A DNA stretch of 17,148 bases from an uncultured Acidaminococcus sp. (GCA_900314165.1 OMUE01000025.1:1-17148); one strand, 5' to 3'; positions 5,739 to 12,536 are shown, counted from the first letter of the stretch. Notes: generated from the sequence alone by a model not told the origin. Numbers and translations: made by a program.

Positions 5739-7694
5739 TTACGCCTTGTTCTTCTTCAGAATCCCCAGCAATACGGCGCCTACTACGCTGCCGGCAGCCA
5801 GCGCTGCCACATACATAGGCCAATTTTGAACGACGCCCAGCACAAAGATACCGCCGTGAGGTGCAGGCACCGTGCAACCAAAGGCCATGGACAGGGCACC
5901 GGCAAGGGCAGCCCCTACAGCGCAGGCAGGAATAACCCGGGTAGGATCTTCTGCCGCAAAGGGAATCGCTCCTTCGGTAATAAAGGACAGGCCCATGACG
6001 AAGTTCGTTAGGGAGGAGCTCCGTTCCTGAGCCGTGAATTTCTTCGGGAACAGCCGGCAGGCAATAGCAATGGCCAAAGGAGGCACCATGCCGCCGATCA
6101 TGACGGAGGCCATGAAGGGAGAGGCTACAGCACTGCCATCGGCTGCAGCCAGGGACGCCGTACCGAAAACGTAGGCTGCCTTATTCAGAGGTCCGCCAAA
6201 GTCGATGGACATCATACCGCCCAGAATCAGGCCCATGATGACCTTGCTGCCGCCACTCATAGCCATAAGGCTGCCGTTCACCCACTGGTTCACGGCACCC
6301 ATGACAGGATTGATGATATAGACCATCAAGACACCCATAATAGCCAGGCCCACAACAGGATACAGCAGGATGGGCTTCAGGTTTTCCAAGGATTCCGGAA
6401 GTGCTGAGAGCATCTTCTTCAGGAACAGGATCAGATACCCTGCCGCAAAGCCGCCGACGAGGGCTCCAAAGAAACCGCTGCCCCCGGTAGAAGCCATAGC
6501 ACCGGCTACGAAGCCTACCAAAAGGCCCGGGCGGTCTGCAATACTGGCCGCAATGAAACCTGCCAGCATGGGCATCATGAAGCTGAAGGCCAAGCCGCCC
6601 ACGTTTTTGAAGAAAGCCGCCAGAGGTGTGCTGCTGCCGAATTTGCTGGTGCCGGCAGCACCCATATCGAACAAGAATGCCAAGGCGATGAGGATACCGC
6701 CGCCAATGACGAAGGGCAGCATATGGGACACGCCATTCATCAGATGTTTGTAGGTCTTCCGGGCGCCGCTTTCTTCGGCAGCCGCTTCCTGAGGCCCTGC
6801 ACCCTGGGCTTCTCCTTCAAATACAGGAGCGTTGCCGCTGAGAGCTTCGTCCAGCAGCTGGTCCGCTTTGTTGATACCGTCCGCTACCTTGACAATGACC
6901 ACCCGTTTGCCTTTAAACCGGTTCATGGGTACGTATTTATCTGCGGCAACGATAATGCCTTCGGCCTGTTCAATATCGTCTGCTGTCAACAGGTTCTTCA
7001 CGCCGCTTTGGCCGTTGGTTTCTACCTTAATGGTGATGCCCCGCTTTTTCGCGTGCTGCTCCAGGCTTTCTGCAGCCATGTACGTATGGGCAATGCCTGT
7101 AGGGCAGGCCGTAACTGCCAGCACCTGGAACCCCTTCGGCTCTTCTTTTTCGACTCCAGCCTCTTCGACTCCGGTTGCTTCTGCCCCGGCAGCTTCGGCA
7201 CCAGCCTCTTCTGTTTTCTCAAACTCTTCCGGGAACTTTTCCCGTTCCTTCTGCCCAATAAGATCGTACAAGGCATCCACGCTGTCCACAGCCATGATAC
7301 CGTCAATAAAGTCCGGGTCCATCAGAAGGGTGGACAGGCGGCTCAATACGTCCAGGTGCACATTATCCTTGCTGTCAGGAGCCGCAATCAGGAAGAACAA
7401 CTTGGCCGGCAGGCCGTCCAGGGAATCAAATTCCACCCCATCGGCACAGCGCATAAAAGCCAGGCCCGGCTTTGTGACAGCTGCCGTTTTGGCATGGGGT
7501 ATAGCCACCCCTTCCCCTACGCCTGTGCTGCCCTCTTCTTCCCGGGCAAACACCTTTTTCTTATACTCTTCAGGATCCGCAATATTGCCCTGGTTCACCA
7601 TGAGCTGGACCATCTTTTCCAGCGCTTCCTTTTTAGAACCGGCTGAACCATTGAGTTCGACACTTTCCCGTTTCAGTAAATCTGTAATCTGCAT
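5739..7694 (-). CDS. fruA: PTS fructose transporter, fused EIIABC
   Basis: 651-residue inner-membrane permease that imports fructose as fructose-1-phosphate. Domain order: EIIA (1-150) with phospho-His H67 in GVAIPHAKT; a Glu/Ala/Gly-rich linker (160-187) of imperfect EAxGx pentapeptide repeats; EIIB (188-290) with phospho-Cys C197 in VTACPTGIAHTYMAAE; a second acidic linker; and membrane EIIC (about 315-651), many hydrophobic helices, with GGPLNKAAY and ITEGAIPFAAEDP typical of the fructose family. ATG 7694-7692 begins six bases after the fruK stop, and the ribosome site AAGGGG lies in the end of fruK. HPr and EI are encoded just downstream. Substrate is inferred from fruK linkage and family; mannose-type sugars are a lesser alternative. 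Confidence 0.95.
   Translation of the reverse strand: MQITDLLKRESVELNGSAGSKKEALEKMVQLMVNQGNIADPEEYKKKVFAREEEGSTGVGEGVAIPHAKTAAVTKPGLAFMRCADGVEFDSLDGLPAKLFFLIAAPDSKDNVHLDVLSRLSTLLMDPDFIDGIMAVDSVDALYDLIGQKEREKFPEEFEKTEEAGAEAAGAEATGVEEAGVEKEEPKGFQVLAVTACPTGIAHTYMAAESLEQHAKKRGITIKVETNGQSGVKNLLTADDIEQAEGIIVAADKYVPMNRFKGKRVVIVKVADGINKADQLLDEALSGNAPVFEGEAQGAGPQEAAAEESGARKTYKHLMNGVSHMLPFVIGGGILIALAFLFDMGAAGTSKFGSSTPLAAFFKNVGGLAFSFMMPMLAGFIAASIADRPGLLVGFVAGAMASTGGSGFFGALVGGFAAGYLILFLKKMLSALPESLENLKPILLYPVVGLAIMGVLMVYIINPVMGAVNQWVNGSLMAMSGGSKVIMGLILGGMMSIDFGGPLNKAAYVFGTASLAAADGSAVASPFMASVMIGGMVPPLAIAIACRLFPKKFTAQERSSSLTNFVMGLSFITEGAIPFAAEDPTRVIPACAVGAALAGALSMAFGCTVPAPHGGIFVLGVVQNWPMYVAALAAGSVVGAVLLGILKKNKA
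7152..7211 (-). repeat. In-frame 15-base repeat coding the EIIA-EIIB linker of FruA
   Basis: Codes for residues 162-181 of FruA as four pentapeptides: EEAGA, EAAGA, EATGV, EEAGV. The period of 15 bases allows copy-number change without frameshift, so linker length could vary between strains. Confidence 0.7.
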
Positions 7695-7700
7695 ATGATC

Positions 7701-8603
7701 CTACCCCTTTTTCATGAGCCGTTCTATATCTTCTTTTGTAGCTAATCCCAAGCTGAAAGCCGTTGCGCTGCCGGCACACACGCCCCAGCGCAGGGCTTCT
7801 GCATAATCCTTCGTCCGTACATAACCTGCCAGGAACCCGGCCACCATACTATCGCCGGATCCCACCGTATTGACGACCTTTCCTTCCGGTGCCTTGGCCT
7901 TATGAATCTTGCCGTACCGGTCAGCCAACAGGGCTCCCTCGCTGCCCAGGGACACCAGCACATTTCTGGCTCCTGCTTCCTGCAGTTCCCGGATGCCAGC
8001 CAGCAAATCTTGTTCCGTAGCTAACGCTCTGCCTAGCAAGCCTTCTAATTCTTCTCTATTAGGCTTCACCAGGAAAGGCCCTGCTTCCAGGGCATTCTGC
8101 AGCAAAGTTCCCTCCGCATCCACTACACAGGGCACGCATTTTTTTCCCATAAGCATGGCGATTTCTCTATATAAAGCCGGGCTGCACCCTGCCGGGCCGC
8201 TGCCGCTGAGCACCAGGATATCCTCTGCTTTTAATTGTTCCAATTTTTTCAGCAGCCGGTCCAGATCTTTTTCTGTAATGGCCGGTCCTTTGCCGTTGAT
8301 AGCCGTTTCCACACGGCCTCTGACTTTCACATTGATCCGGGTAAAGCCATCTTTTACAGGCAGCAGTTCAGACGCACAGCCTCTGGCTGCCAGCATCCGT
8401 TCCAGCGCATCCCCGGTAAAGCCTGCCTTAAAGCCCAGGATCCTGCTGGGTACGCCTAAGGCCTGCAAAATCAGGGAAACATTGATTCCCTTGCCTCCGG
8501 GAAATAAATCTTCGTCCTTCGTCCTGTTGATGGAACCTACCTGCAGTTTGTCCAACGCTACCACATAATCCAGCGATGGATTGAATGTAACTGTATAGAT
8601 CAT
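7701..8603 (-). CDS. fruK: 1-phosphofructokinase
   Basis: 300 residues, PfkB/ribokinase fold, cytoplasmic. It phosphorylates fructose-1-phosphate, made by FruA, to fructose-1,6-bisphosphate. Signatures: the substrate-binding GGKGINVS (36-43) and the C-terminal PfkB motif VVNTVGSGDSMVAGFL (243-258) with catalytic base D251. TIGR-type 1-phosphofructokinase features such as FNPSLDY (7-13) are present; tagatose-6-phosphate kinase is the main alternative, made unlikely by adjacent fruA. ATG 8603-8601 has AAAGGA seven bases upstream. The gaps are 19 bases to chbG and six to fruA, so one transcript is expected. No FruR/DeoR-type regulator is in the window. Confidence 0.94.
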   Translation of the reverse strand: MIYTVTFNPSLDYVVALDKLQVGSINRTKDEDLFPGGKGINVSLILQALGVPSRILGFKAGFTGDALERMLAARGCASELLPVKDGFTRINVKVRGRVETAINGKGPAITEKDLDRLLKKLEQLKAEDILVLSGSGPAGCSPALYREIAMLMGKKCVPCVVDAEGTLLQNALEAGPFLVKPNREELEGLLGRALATEQDLLAGIRELQEAGARNVLVSLGSEGALLADRYGKIHKAKAPEGKVVNTVGSGDSMVAGFLAGYVRTKDYAEALRWGVCAGSATAFSLGLATKEDIERLMKKG

Positions 8604-8622
8604 AGTCCGTTCCTTTCTACGT

Positions 8623-9480
8623 TCACCACTTCAAATCCTTAAAGTTATTGAGCTGGACCTGTTCACTGTCCACCAGTTTCCGATTGTTTTCGTCCACAAT
8701 ACCTGCCAGTTCTGCCTGGAAATCATGATCCCATTCTGTAGCAGGAATGAGTACGCTGTTGTCCGTGCCCGGGTGCAGCATAATCTCCGTGCTGCCTTCC
8801 TTCAGATGAAGGATTAATGTCCGCAGGGCCGCCGTGGACACAGCTTCCCCTGCCACAATGCCTCCAAAATGGTCCGGTACCGCAAATCCCAGAGCTTTAG
8901 CCTTCTTTCTGGCCCGTTCTGCCAGGACATGGAGCCCTGTCCGCCCTACCTGTTCACCCAGGTTGCTGAAATGGGTAGCCGATAAGGTGACCGGAATAGC
9001 CGGAATCCGCATCCGGTTAATGCTGTGGCTGTGCAGGATATCCAGCACGATATCAATAATGCCCGGCAGTACGTGCATATGCTGGTGGCTGTCCCCATGG
9101 GTGGGCACAAGATCATAAGAAAGGAATTTTTCCATCTGGGCTTCGCATTCCTTCCGTACATCTTCCAGATGCACTTTGCCGCTGAGGAACCGTTTTACAA
9201 ATACACCGTGATTTGGATAAAATTCTCCTGTAGCAGGGTCAATCAGGGACGGAATTTCTTTTTGTGGCAGCACAGGCCGCCCGTTCACCAGGGTAAAATG
9301 AATACCTACCCCTAACTGGGGATAGGCCTTGGCAATGGCCACAGCCTCTTCAAACGCCTCCCCCATTACCATAGCTGTAGCGGACCGGAGCATGCCCTGT
9401 TCCACGCCCTGGACAACTGCCTGATTAATCAGATGATGCCGGCCAAAATCATCCGCATTAAGAATCAATTGCTTACTCAT
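8623..9480 (-). CDS. chbG: YdjC/ChbG-family carbohydrate deacetylase
   Basis: 285 residues, cytoplasmic; no signal peptide. The family removes an acetyl group from N-acetylated sugars; E. coli ChbG deacetylates chitooligosaccharides or their phosphates. Visible metal site: NADDFG (8-13) with D10/D11, GIHFTL with H61, and THGDSHQHMH (127-136). IMLHPGTDN (233-241) is the conserved C-terminal motif. It is the first gene of the fructose operon, transcribed from the promoter at 9524-9552. The ribosome site is weak (AAAGGG about 12 bases from ATG 9480-9478). The substrate here is unknown. The placement with fruK/fruA rather than a chitobiose PTS is uncommon and suggests another acetylated sugar, or simple co-regulation. 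Confidence 0.88.
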   Translation of the reverse strand: MSKQLILNADDFGRHHLINQAVVQGVEQGMLRSATAMVMGEAFEEAVAIAKAYPQLGVGIHFTLVNGRPVLPQKEIPSLIDPATGEFYPNHGVFVKRFLSGKVHLEDVRKECEAQMEKFLSYDLVPTHGDSHQHMHVLPGIIDIVLDILHSHSINRMRIPAIPVTLSATHFSNLGEQVGRTGLHVLAERARKKAKALGFAVPDHFGGIVAGEAVSTAALRTLILHLKEGSTEIMLHPGTDNSVLIPATEWDHDFQAELAGIVDENNRKLVDSEQVQLNNFKDLKW

Positions 9481-9523
9481 AGGATACGTCTACCCTTTCT
9501 AACGCACTAGTCTTATCTTATAA

Positions 9524-9552
9524 ATTTTACAATATATTTTGTCTTCTGTCAC
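9524..9552 (-). promoter_or_regulatory. Promoter of the chbG-fruK-fruA operon
   Basis: Minus strand: -35 GTGACA (9552-9547), 17-base spacer, -10 TAAAAT (9529-9524). Predicted start near 9517. The -35 abuts the extended -10 of the divergent ribU promoter (9553-9561), so the two polymerases would compete or share a regulator. Confidence 0.6.
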
Positions 9553-9561
9553 TGCTATAAT
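9553..9561 (+). promoter_or_regulatory. Extended -10 promoter of the ribU-like gene
   Basis: TGC-TATAAT, a perfect extended -10, with no good -35 at the right distance. A second TATAAT lies at 9567-9572. Transcription would start near 9568 or 9579, leaving a 170-180 base leader that contains the inverted-repeat element. Confidence 0.5.
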
Positions 9562-9582
9562 GATGATATAATGAACTGCAGT

Positions 9583-9716
9583 ATAGACCCGTAGGGGCTC
9601 CACAAGATTTTTCGAAGCCTTTTTAGCAAGTCGAAAATATCGCCAGTGGAGCCCGGTCAGCACAGGCGACATTTTTGCTATCGCAAAAAGTCTGGTGCTG
9701 CCCCTACGAAGTCTAT
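9583..9716. repeat. Nested inverted-repeat element in the ribU leader
   Basis: Outer imperfect inverted arms ATAGACCCGTAGGGGC (9583-9598) and GCCCCTACGAAGTCTAT (9700-9716). Inside are two further hairpins: GGGCTCCAC (9595-9603) with GTGGAGCCC (9646-9654), and CAGCAC...TTTTTGC with GCAAAAA...GTGCTG (9658-9700). It has the form of a short MITE-like or REP-like dispersed element. No target-site duplication is visible. As RNA it would fold into a three-way structure in the leader. Confidence 0.75.
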
Positions 9717-9748
9717 TCCAATTTTAGCTATTTTTTAAGGAGCTAATT

Positions 9749-10354
9749 ATGAACCGTGCCCTTACCCCTCGTGCTCTCGTGTTTATCGCTGTACTGGGAG
9801 CCCTGTCTTCTATTCTGATGGCCATAGAGTTCCCACTGCCCTTTGCACCGGCCTATATGAAGTTTGAAATCTCCGACCTGCCGGCTTTGTTTGCCGGTTT
9901 TTTCCTGGGTCCTGCCGCAGGAGGTCTGACAGAACTGGTAAAAATCCTGATCAAGATCGTACTGGTTGGCAGCAGCAGTGCCTTTGTGGGCGAGGTCCAG
10001 AACCTGGTATGTGCCCTGGCCTTTGTGCTGCCTACCACCGTGTTTTACCATCTGCACCGCTCAAAAAAAGGAGCCCTTACAGCTCTTGCTGCTGGCTCCC
10101 TGGTTGCCAGCTTCTTTGCTGTGCTGGCTAACCAATACTTTGCCATTCCTATGTACGTAAAACTGTACCATATTCCCTTGGAAACCATCTTGAAGATGGC
10201 CTCCGCTGCTAATCCTCTGGTCCACACCTTGAACGATTTCCTGCTGCTGACCATCCTGCCCTTCAATCTAATAAAATACGCCATCTGTTCCTTCCTGACG
10301 TTCCTGATCTACAAAAAAGCCAGCGTGGCGTTGGAGCAGCTGACTAATAAATAG
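9749..10354 (+). CDS. ribU: ECF transporter S component, RibU (riboflavin) type
   Basis: 201-residue integral membrane protein with about five or six hydrophobic helices. It is the substrate-binding subunit of an energy-coupling-factor transporter and needs the shared EcfA/A'/T module encoded elsewhere. After a first helix (11-30), the segment KFEISDLPALFAGFFLGPAAGG (39-60) matches the RibU signature K-x-D/E-L/I-SD-x-PAL-x(4)-LGP. It is followed by LVKILIK and GEVQNLV, the positions of KN/GE-x-xN residues around the riboflavin pocket. Another vitamin or purine is possible. ATG 9749 has AAGGAG six bases upstream. No FMN riboswitch is recognisable in the leader, which instead holds the inverted-repeat element. 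It is the only plus-strand gene here and ends at a bidirectional hairpin. Confidence 0.83.
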   Translation: MNRALTPRALVFIAVLGALSSILMAIEFPLPFAPAYMKFEISDLPALFAGFFLGPAAGGLTELVKILIKIVLVGSSSAFVGEVQNLVCALAFVLPTTVFYHLHRSKKGALTALAAGSLVASFFAVLANQYFAIPMYVKLYHIPLETILKMASAANPLVHTLNDFLLLTILPFNLIKYAICSFLTFLIYKKASVALEQLTNK

Positions 10355-10384
10355 ACGGACGACAGAGGAAACAGACGGACGACA
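10353..10384 (+). repeat. 12-base direct repeat AGACGGACGACA
   Basis: Two identical copies at 10353-10364 and 10373-10384, eight bases apart. The first begins in the ribU stop codon, the second runs into the left arm of the terminator hairpin. Confidence 0.85.
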
Positions 10385-10435
10385 TACGCACGAAAAGCCG
10401 CGAGTTCTCACTCGCGGCTTTTCGTGCGTATGTCG
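10380..10435. terminator. Bidirectional terminator, 25-bp perfect stem
   Basis: Arms 10380-10404 and 10411-10435 are exact reverse complements around a TTCTCA loop (10405-10410). The upper stem is GAAAAGCCGCGAG paired with CTCGCGGCTTTTC, so within a longer palindrome each strand carries its own A/T tract next to the GC stem. It separates convergent genes: 25 bases after the ribU stop on one side, and directly touching the Asp23 stop codon (10438-10436) on the other. Confidence 0.88.
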
Positions 10436-10846
10436 TTATTCAGCTTCCTGTTCTACCGTCTCAGTTGCAGCTTCTTCTTTCTTATCCAGAAGCTTCACTA
10501 CAATGACGTTCACGTAGTCCACCAGGTAATCCGTCATGAAGACGACTTCTTTCACAATGGCCTGGCGCAGGTCTTCCAGCACATCAGGAATCGCGCTTCC
10601 ATATTCTACGTTGATGCGGATTTCGAAAGAAGCATGGCCTTTCGTCACCGTGCCGTTTTCTTCTACAGCTGCATCACTTTTCTTTACATCGATGGGATAC
10701 GTAAATTTATCCGTCATGCGTTTGGCCAGATAACGGAAGGACGAACCTGCCTCTTCGGCCAACTCTGCATGGTCTACTTTATCTACAGCAACCTTCACCA
10801 GCTGGGCAAACACCTCTTCGCTGATGATTGTCTTTCCCGGAACCAT
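10436..10846 (-). CDS. Asp23/Gls24 family envelope stress response protein
   Basis: 136 residues from the chosen start. Small cytoplasmic or membrane-associated proteins of this family (S. aureus Asp23, Gls24, B. subtilis YloU/YqhY) respond to envelope or alkaline stress; biochemical function unknown. The fold is seen as IISEEVFAQLVKVAVDKV near the start, a beta-rich middle (FEIRINVEYGSAIPDVLEDLRQAIVKEV), and DYVNVIVVKLLD near the end, followed by an acidic tail EEAATETVEQEAE. I choose ATG 10846-10844, eight bases after GGAG; the ATG at 10852 is only two bases from it. The ribosome site overlaps the stop codon of the nitroreductase gene, so the two are translationally coupled. Confidence 0.86.
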   Translation of the reverse strand: MVPGKTIISEEVFAQLVKVAVDKVDHAELAEEAGSSFRYLAKRMTDKFTYPIDVKKSDAAVEENGTVTKGHASFEIRINVEYGSAIPDVLEDLRQAIVKEVVFMTDYLVDYVNVIVVKLLDKKEEAATETVEQEAE

Positions 10847-10858
10847 TTTCATTACTCC

Positions 10859-11671
10859 TTATCTAAACTCCACCTTCAGATGCTGCCGGTCCACCAGACG
10901 GTGGTACTTGTACTTGGGATAGCCTACCAACATGCAACCTACGATGACCTGCTTGTTGGGCACCTGCAGCAGCTCCCGCATAGGTTTATAATCTGCCTGG
11001 CAGCAGGTCTGGATAAAGCCCATAATCGTAGTCCCCAGGCCGATTGTTGGAGCATATAATTCAATATAAGCCTGGGATTGCTCACAGTTGCTTACACCCG
11101 TCACATTCAGCCGGCGGGCCAAGGTGAAAATCAGCTGTCTGGCATTGCGGCCGATGATGTCAATTTTACGTTCTCTATAGACTTCCAGCACTTTCATAAA
11201 GTACCGGCGGCGGGGCGAATGGTTGTCGATTTCTTCCTGCATCCAGGCAGCAGTTGCTTCTATAATCTGATGGATCAGGTCAGGGTCAGAGATTACGACG
11301 TAATACAGGCCTTGGGAATTAGCTGCCGTAGGCGCATACCGCCCGGCTTCCAGCAGCTGTTTCAGTTTCTCCTCACTGACCAGTTCATCCGTAAAATTCC
11401 GGATGCTGCGCCGCATACGCAGGAAGTTCATGGCAGTTGCAGAGTCTAAGACCGGCATGGGGATAGGTTCCGTTTCATCCCAGGGGCAGCGGGAGTTCAT
11501 CAACGCGCCAGTAGGGCAGACAGAAACACAATGGCCGCAGGACATGCAGGACATGTCATTAATACAGATAGGGCCATCTTCACCCATTTCAATAATACAG
11601 CTGGGACATACTTTGGAACAGATGCCGCATTTTACACATTTTGCCGGATCTGCTTTGATTATACCTGCCAA
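10859..11671 (-). CDS. Ferredoxin-nitroreductase fusion (2x[4Fe-4S] plus FMN nitroreductase)
   Basis: 270 residues. The N-terminal ferredoxin domain has two complete CxxCxxCxxxC clusters: C12/C15/C18/C22 and C42/C45/C48/C52 (the last Cys of each followed by Pro). It is joined to a nitroreductase domain beginning at MRRSIRNFTDE, with the FMN-binding RRSIR and APTAANSQ motifs. The architecture is common in anaerobes, with electrons passing from ferredoxin to flavin. The natural substrate is unknown. I place the start at TTG 11671-11669 because GAGGTG lies at ideal distance before it; the GTG at 11680 overlaps that ribosome site and would add three residues. The gene follows tRNA-Asn and its terminator. 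Confidence 0.88.
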   Translation of the reverse strand: MAGIIKADPAKCVKCGICSKVCPSCIIEMGEDGPICINDMSCMSCGHCVSVCPTGALMNSRCPWDETEPIPMPVLDSATAMNFLRMRRSIRNFTDELVSEEKLKQLLEAGRYAPTAANSQGLYYVVISDPDLIHQIIEATAAWMQEEIDNHSPRRRYFMKVLEVYRERKIDIIGRNARQLIFTLARRLNVTGVSNCEQSQAYIELYAPTIGLGTTIMGFIQTCCQADYKPMRELLQVPNKQVIVGCMLVGYPKYKYHRLVDRQHLKVEFR

Positions 11672-11703
11672 ATAAAACACCTCAAATCTAAATGACTCAT
11701 ATC

Positions 11704-11730
11704 TAAAAAAAGCCGGACAAATGTCCGGCT
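11704..11730 (-). terminator. Rho-independent terminator after tRNA-Asn
   Basis: AGCCGGAC-ATTT-GTCCGGCT perfect 8-bp hairpin (11730-11711) followed by seven Ts on the minus strand (11710-11704). It lies 10 bases after the tRNA CCA and 33 bases before the nitroreductase start, so that gene needs read-through or its own promoter, which I could not find. Confidence 0.9.
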
Positions 11731-11740
11731 AACTTTTAAA

Positions 11741-11815
11741 TGGCTCCCCGAGTAAGACTCGAACTTACAACAACTCGATTAACAGTCGAGTGCTCTACCA
11801 TTGAGCTATCGGGGA
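11741..11815 (-). tRNA. tRNA-Asn (anticodon GTT), CCA encoded
   Basis: 75 bases including CCA (11743-11741). Acceptor arms TCCCCGA and TCGGGGA with discriminator G; D-loop AGCTCAATGGTAGAGC; anticodon arm CTCGA-CTGTTAA-TCGAG with anticodon GTT; T-loop GTTCGAGTC. All stems pair. It is flanked by a consensus promoter upstream and a terminator downstream, so it is a single-gene unit. Confidence 0.97.
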
Positions 11816-11830
11816 ATCTCAACAGTCATT

Positions 11831-11859
11831 ATTATAGGGAAAAAGAGAAAACTTGTCAA
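11831..11859 (-). promoter_or_regulatory. Consensus promoter of tRNA-Asn
   Basis: Minus strand TTGACA (11859-11854), 17-base spacer, TATAAT (11836-11831): exact sigma-70 consensus in both hexamers and spacing. The start would be about 7 bases on, near 11824, shortly before the mature 5' end at 11815. Confidence 0.93.
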
Positions 11860-11896
11860 GAACTTTTTTTAGGGGTTAGGGATTTAGGGATTAGAT

Positions 11897-11923
11897 AAAA
11901 AAGTCCGCCCTTTTTAAGGGCGG
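11897..11923 (-). terminator. Terminator of the M15-like gene, formed by a dispersed repeat
   Basis: CCGCCCTT-AAA-AAGGGCGG hairpin (11923-11905) followed on the minus strand by AC and six Ts (11902-11897). The stem belongs to the dispersed palindromic element (11903-11950). The first copy (5598-5645) lacks the T tract. Confidence 0.82.
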
Positions 11924-11950
11924 GGGACCGGCGTAGCCGGTGGTGGGTTC
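11903..11950. repeat. Dispersed palindromic element, copy 2
   Basis: Same as 5598-5645 with only a few differences, mainly TTTTTAAG for TTTTCAAG and GCGTAGCC for GCGAAGCC. The final TC supplies two bases of the TGA stop codon (11951-11949) of the M15-like gene. Next to it, 11871-11894 is a degenerate heptamer run on GGGRTTA. Confidence 0.88.
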
Positions 11951-12536
11951 AACCTCTGTAATTCTTCGGATAAATGGTAATATCGAAATGATTGGAATCC
12001 CATTCGTGGACGATCTTGTGTTTAAAGGGTGCCAGAGCACTGTACAGCACTCTGTGTGCCTTGCTGCCACGGTAGATGCCTATATCGGAAATATCCACCT
12101 TGTAGCCATTGGCATGGGAATACGTGCCGCCAGCATGGTAGCCCCGTTCTGCGCCACCGGTGATGACAAAATGCACGCCGGCTTCCCGGGCTTTATTATT
12201 GAGATGATTCAGGAACGCCATAGTAGAGCTCTTGAAATGAATGGTATCCGTAGTATTGTTCACACTCCAGGGCGTATTCATACCCCGAGTACTGCTCCAT
12301 TTGCGCAAGTTGCTTTTGCCGAAATCCCTGCGATAGGCATACACATTCCCAATGGATTCCTTTGCCCCATAGGAACGGTTATACCGAACCCCGCCTTTTT
12401 CCCCGCTGCTATAGGCAGACGTGGACACAGACTTCTTCCGGGGGGTAATGAACGTACCTCTTCCCTGGGTTGCATATACAGGTGCTCCGTATAAAAGACA
12501 ACCACAAACCACAACAGTAATAACGGATTTCTTCAT
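11949..12536 (-). CDS. Secreted M15-like metallopeptidase (putative peptidoglycan hydrolase)
   Basis: 195 residues. N-terminal signal peptide (1-22: KK, hydrophobic core, VYA cleavage site before TQG). Residues 23-95 look unstructured, rich in Ser/Tyr/Arg. The catalytic part is about 96-195: SHANGYKVDI gives H141 and D148 in the H-x(6)-D spacing of M15 (VanX, Ply500) zinc ligands, and WDSNHFDI gives D180 and H183, like the D-x-x-H-F of M15C endopeptidases. Likely role is cutting peptide cross-links in the cell wall, by family analogy only. ATG 12536-12534 has GGGAGA six bases upstream. It has its own promoter and terminator, so it is a single-gene unit. The stop codon falls in the dispersed repeat. 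Confidence 0.7.
   Translation of the reverse strand: MKKSVITVVVCGCLLYGAPVYATQGRGTFITPRKKSVSTSAYSSGEKGGVRYNRSYGAKESIGNVYAYRRDFGKSNLRKWSSTRGMNTPWSVNNTTDTIHFKSSTMAFLNHLNNKAREAGVHFVITGGAERGYHAGGTYSHANGYKVDISDIGIYRGSKAHRVLYSALAPFKHKIVHEWDSNHFDITIYPKNYRG

Noticed and set aside
6832..7698. 288-codon plus-strand open frame, and the similar ones at 7909-8568, 2528-3430 and 14053-14931
   Set aside because: All are antisense to well-recognised genes (fruA, fruK, kinase-like, proC) and show no domain or ribosome site.
9583..9716. Insertion sequence remnant
   Set aside because: The terminal arms are imperfect, no transposase fragment is encoded and no target duplication is visible; kept only as a repeat.
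9573..9748. FMN riboswitch in the ribU leader
   Set aside because: None of the conserved FMN-aptamer segments (such as GGGGCAGGGTGAAATTCCC) is present; only the inverted-repeat element is seen.
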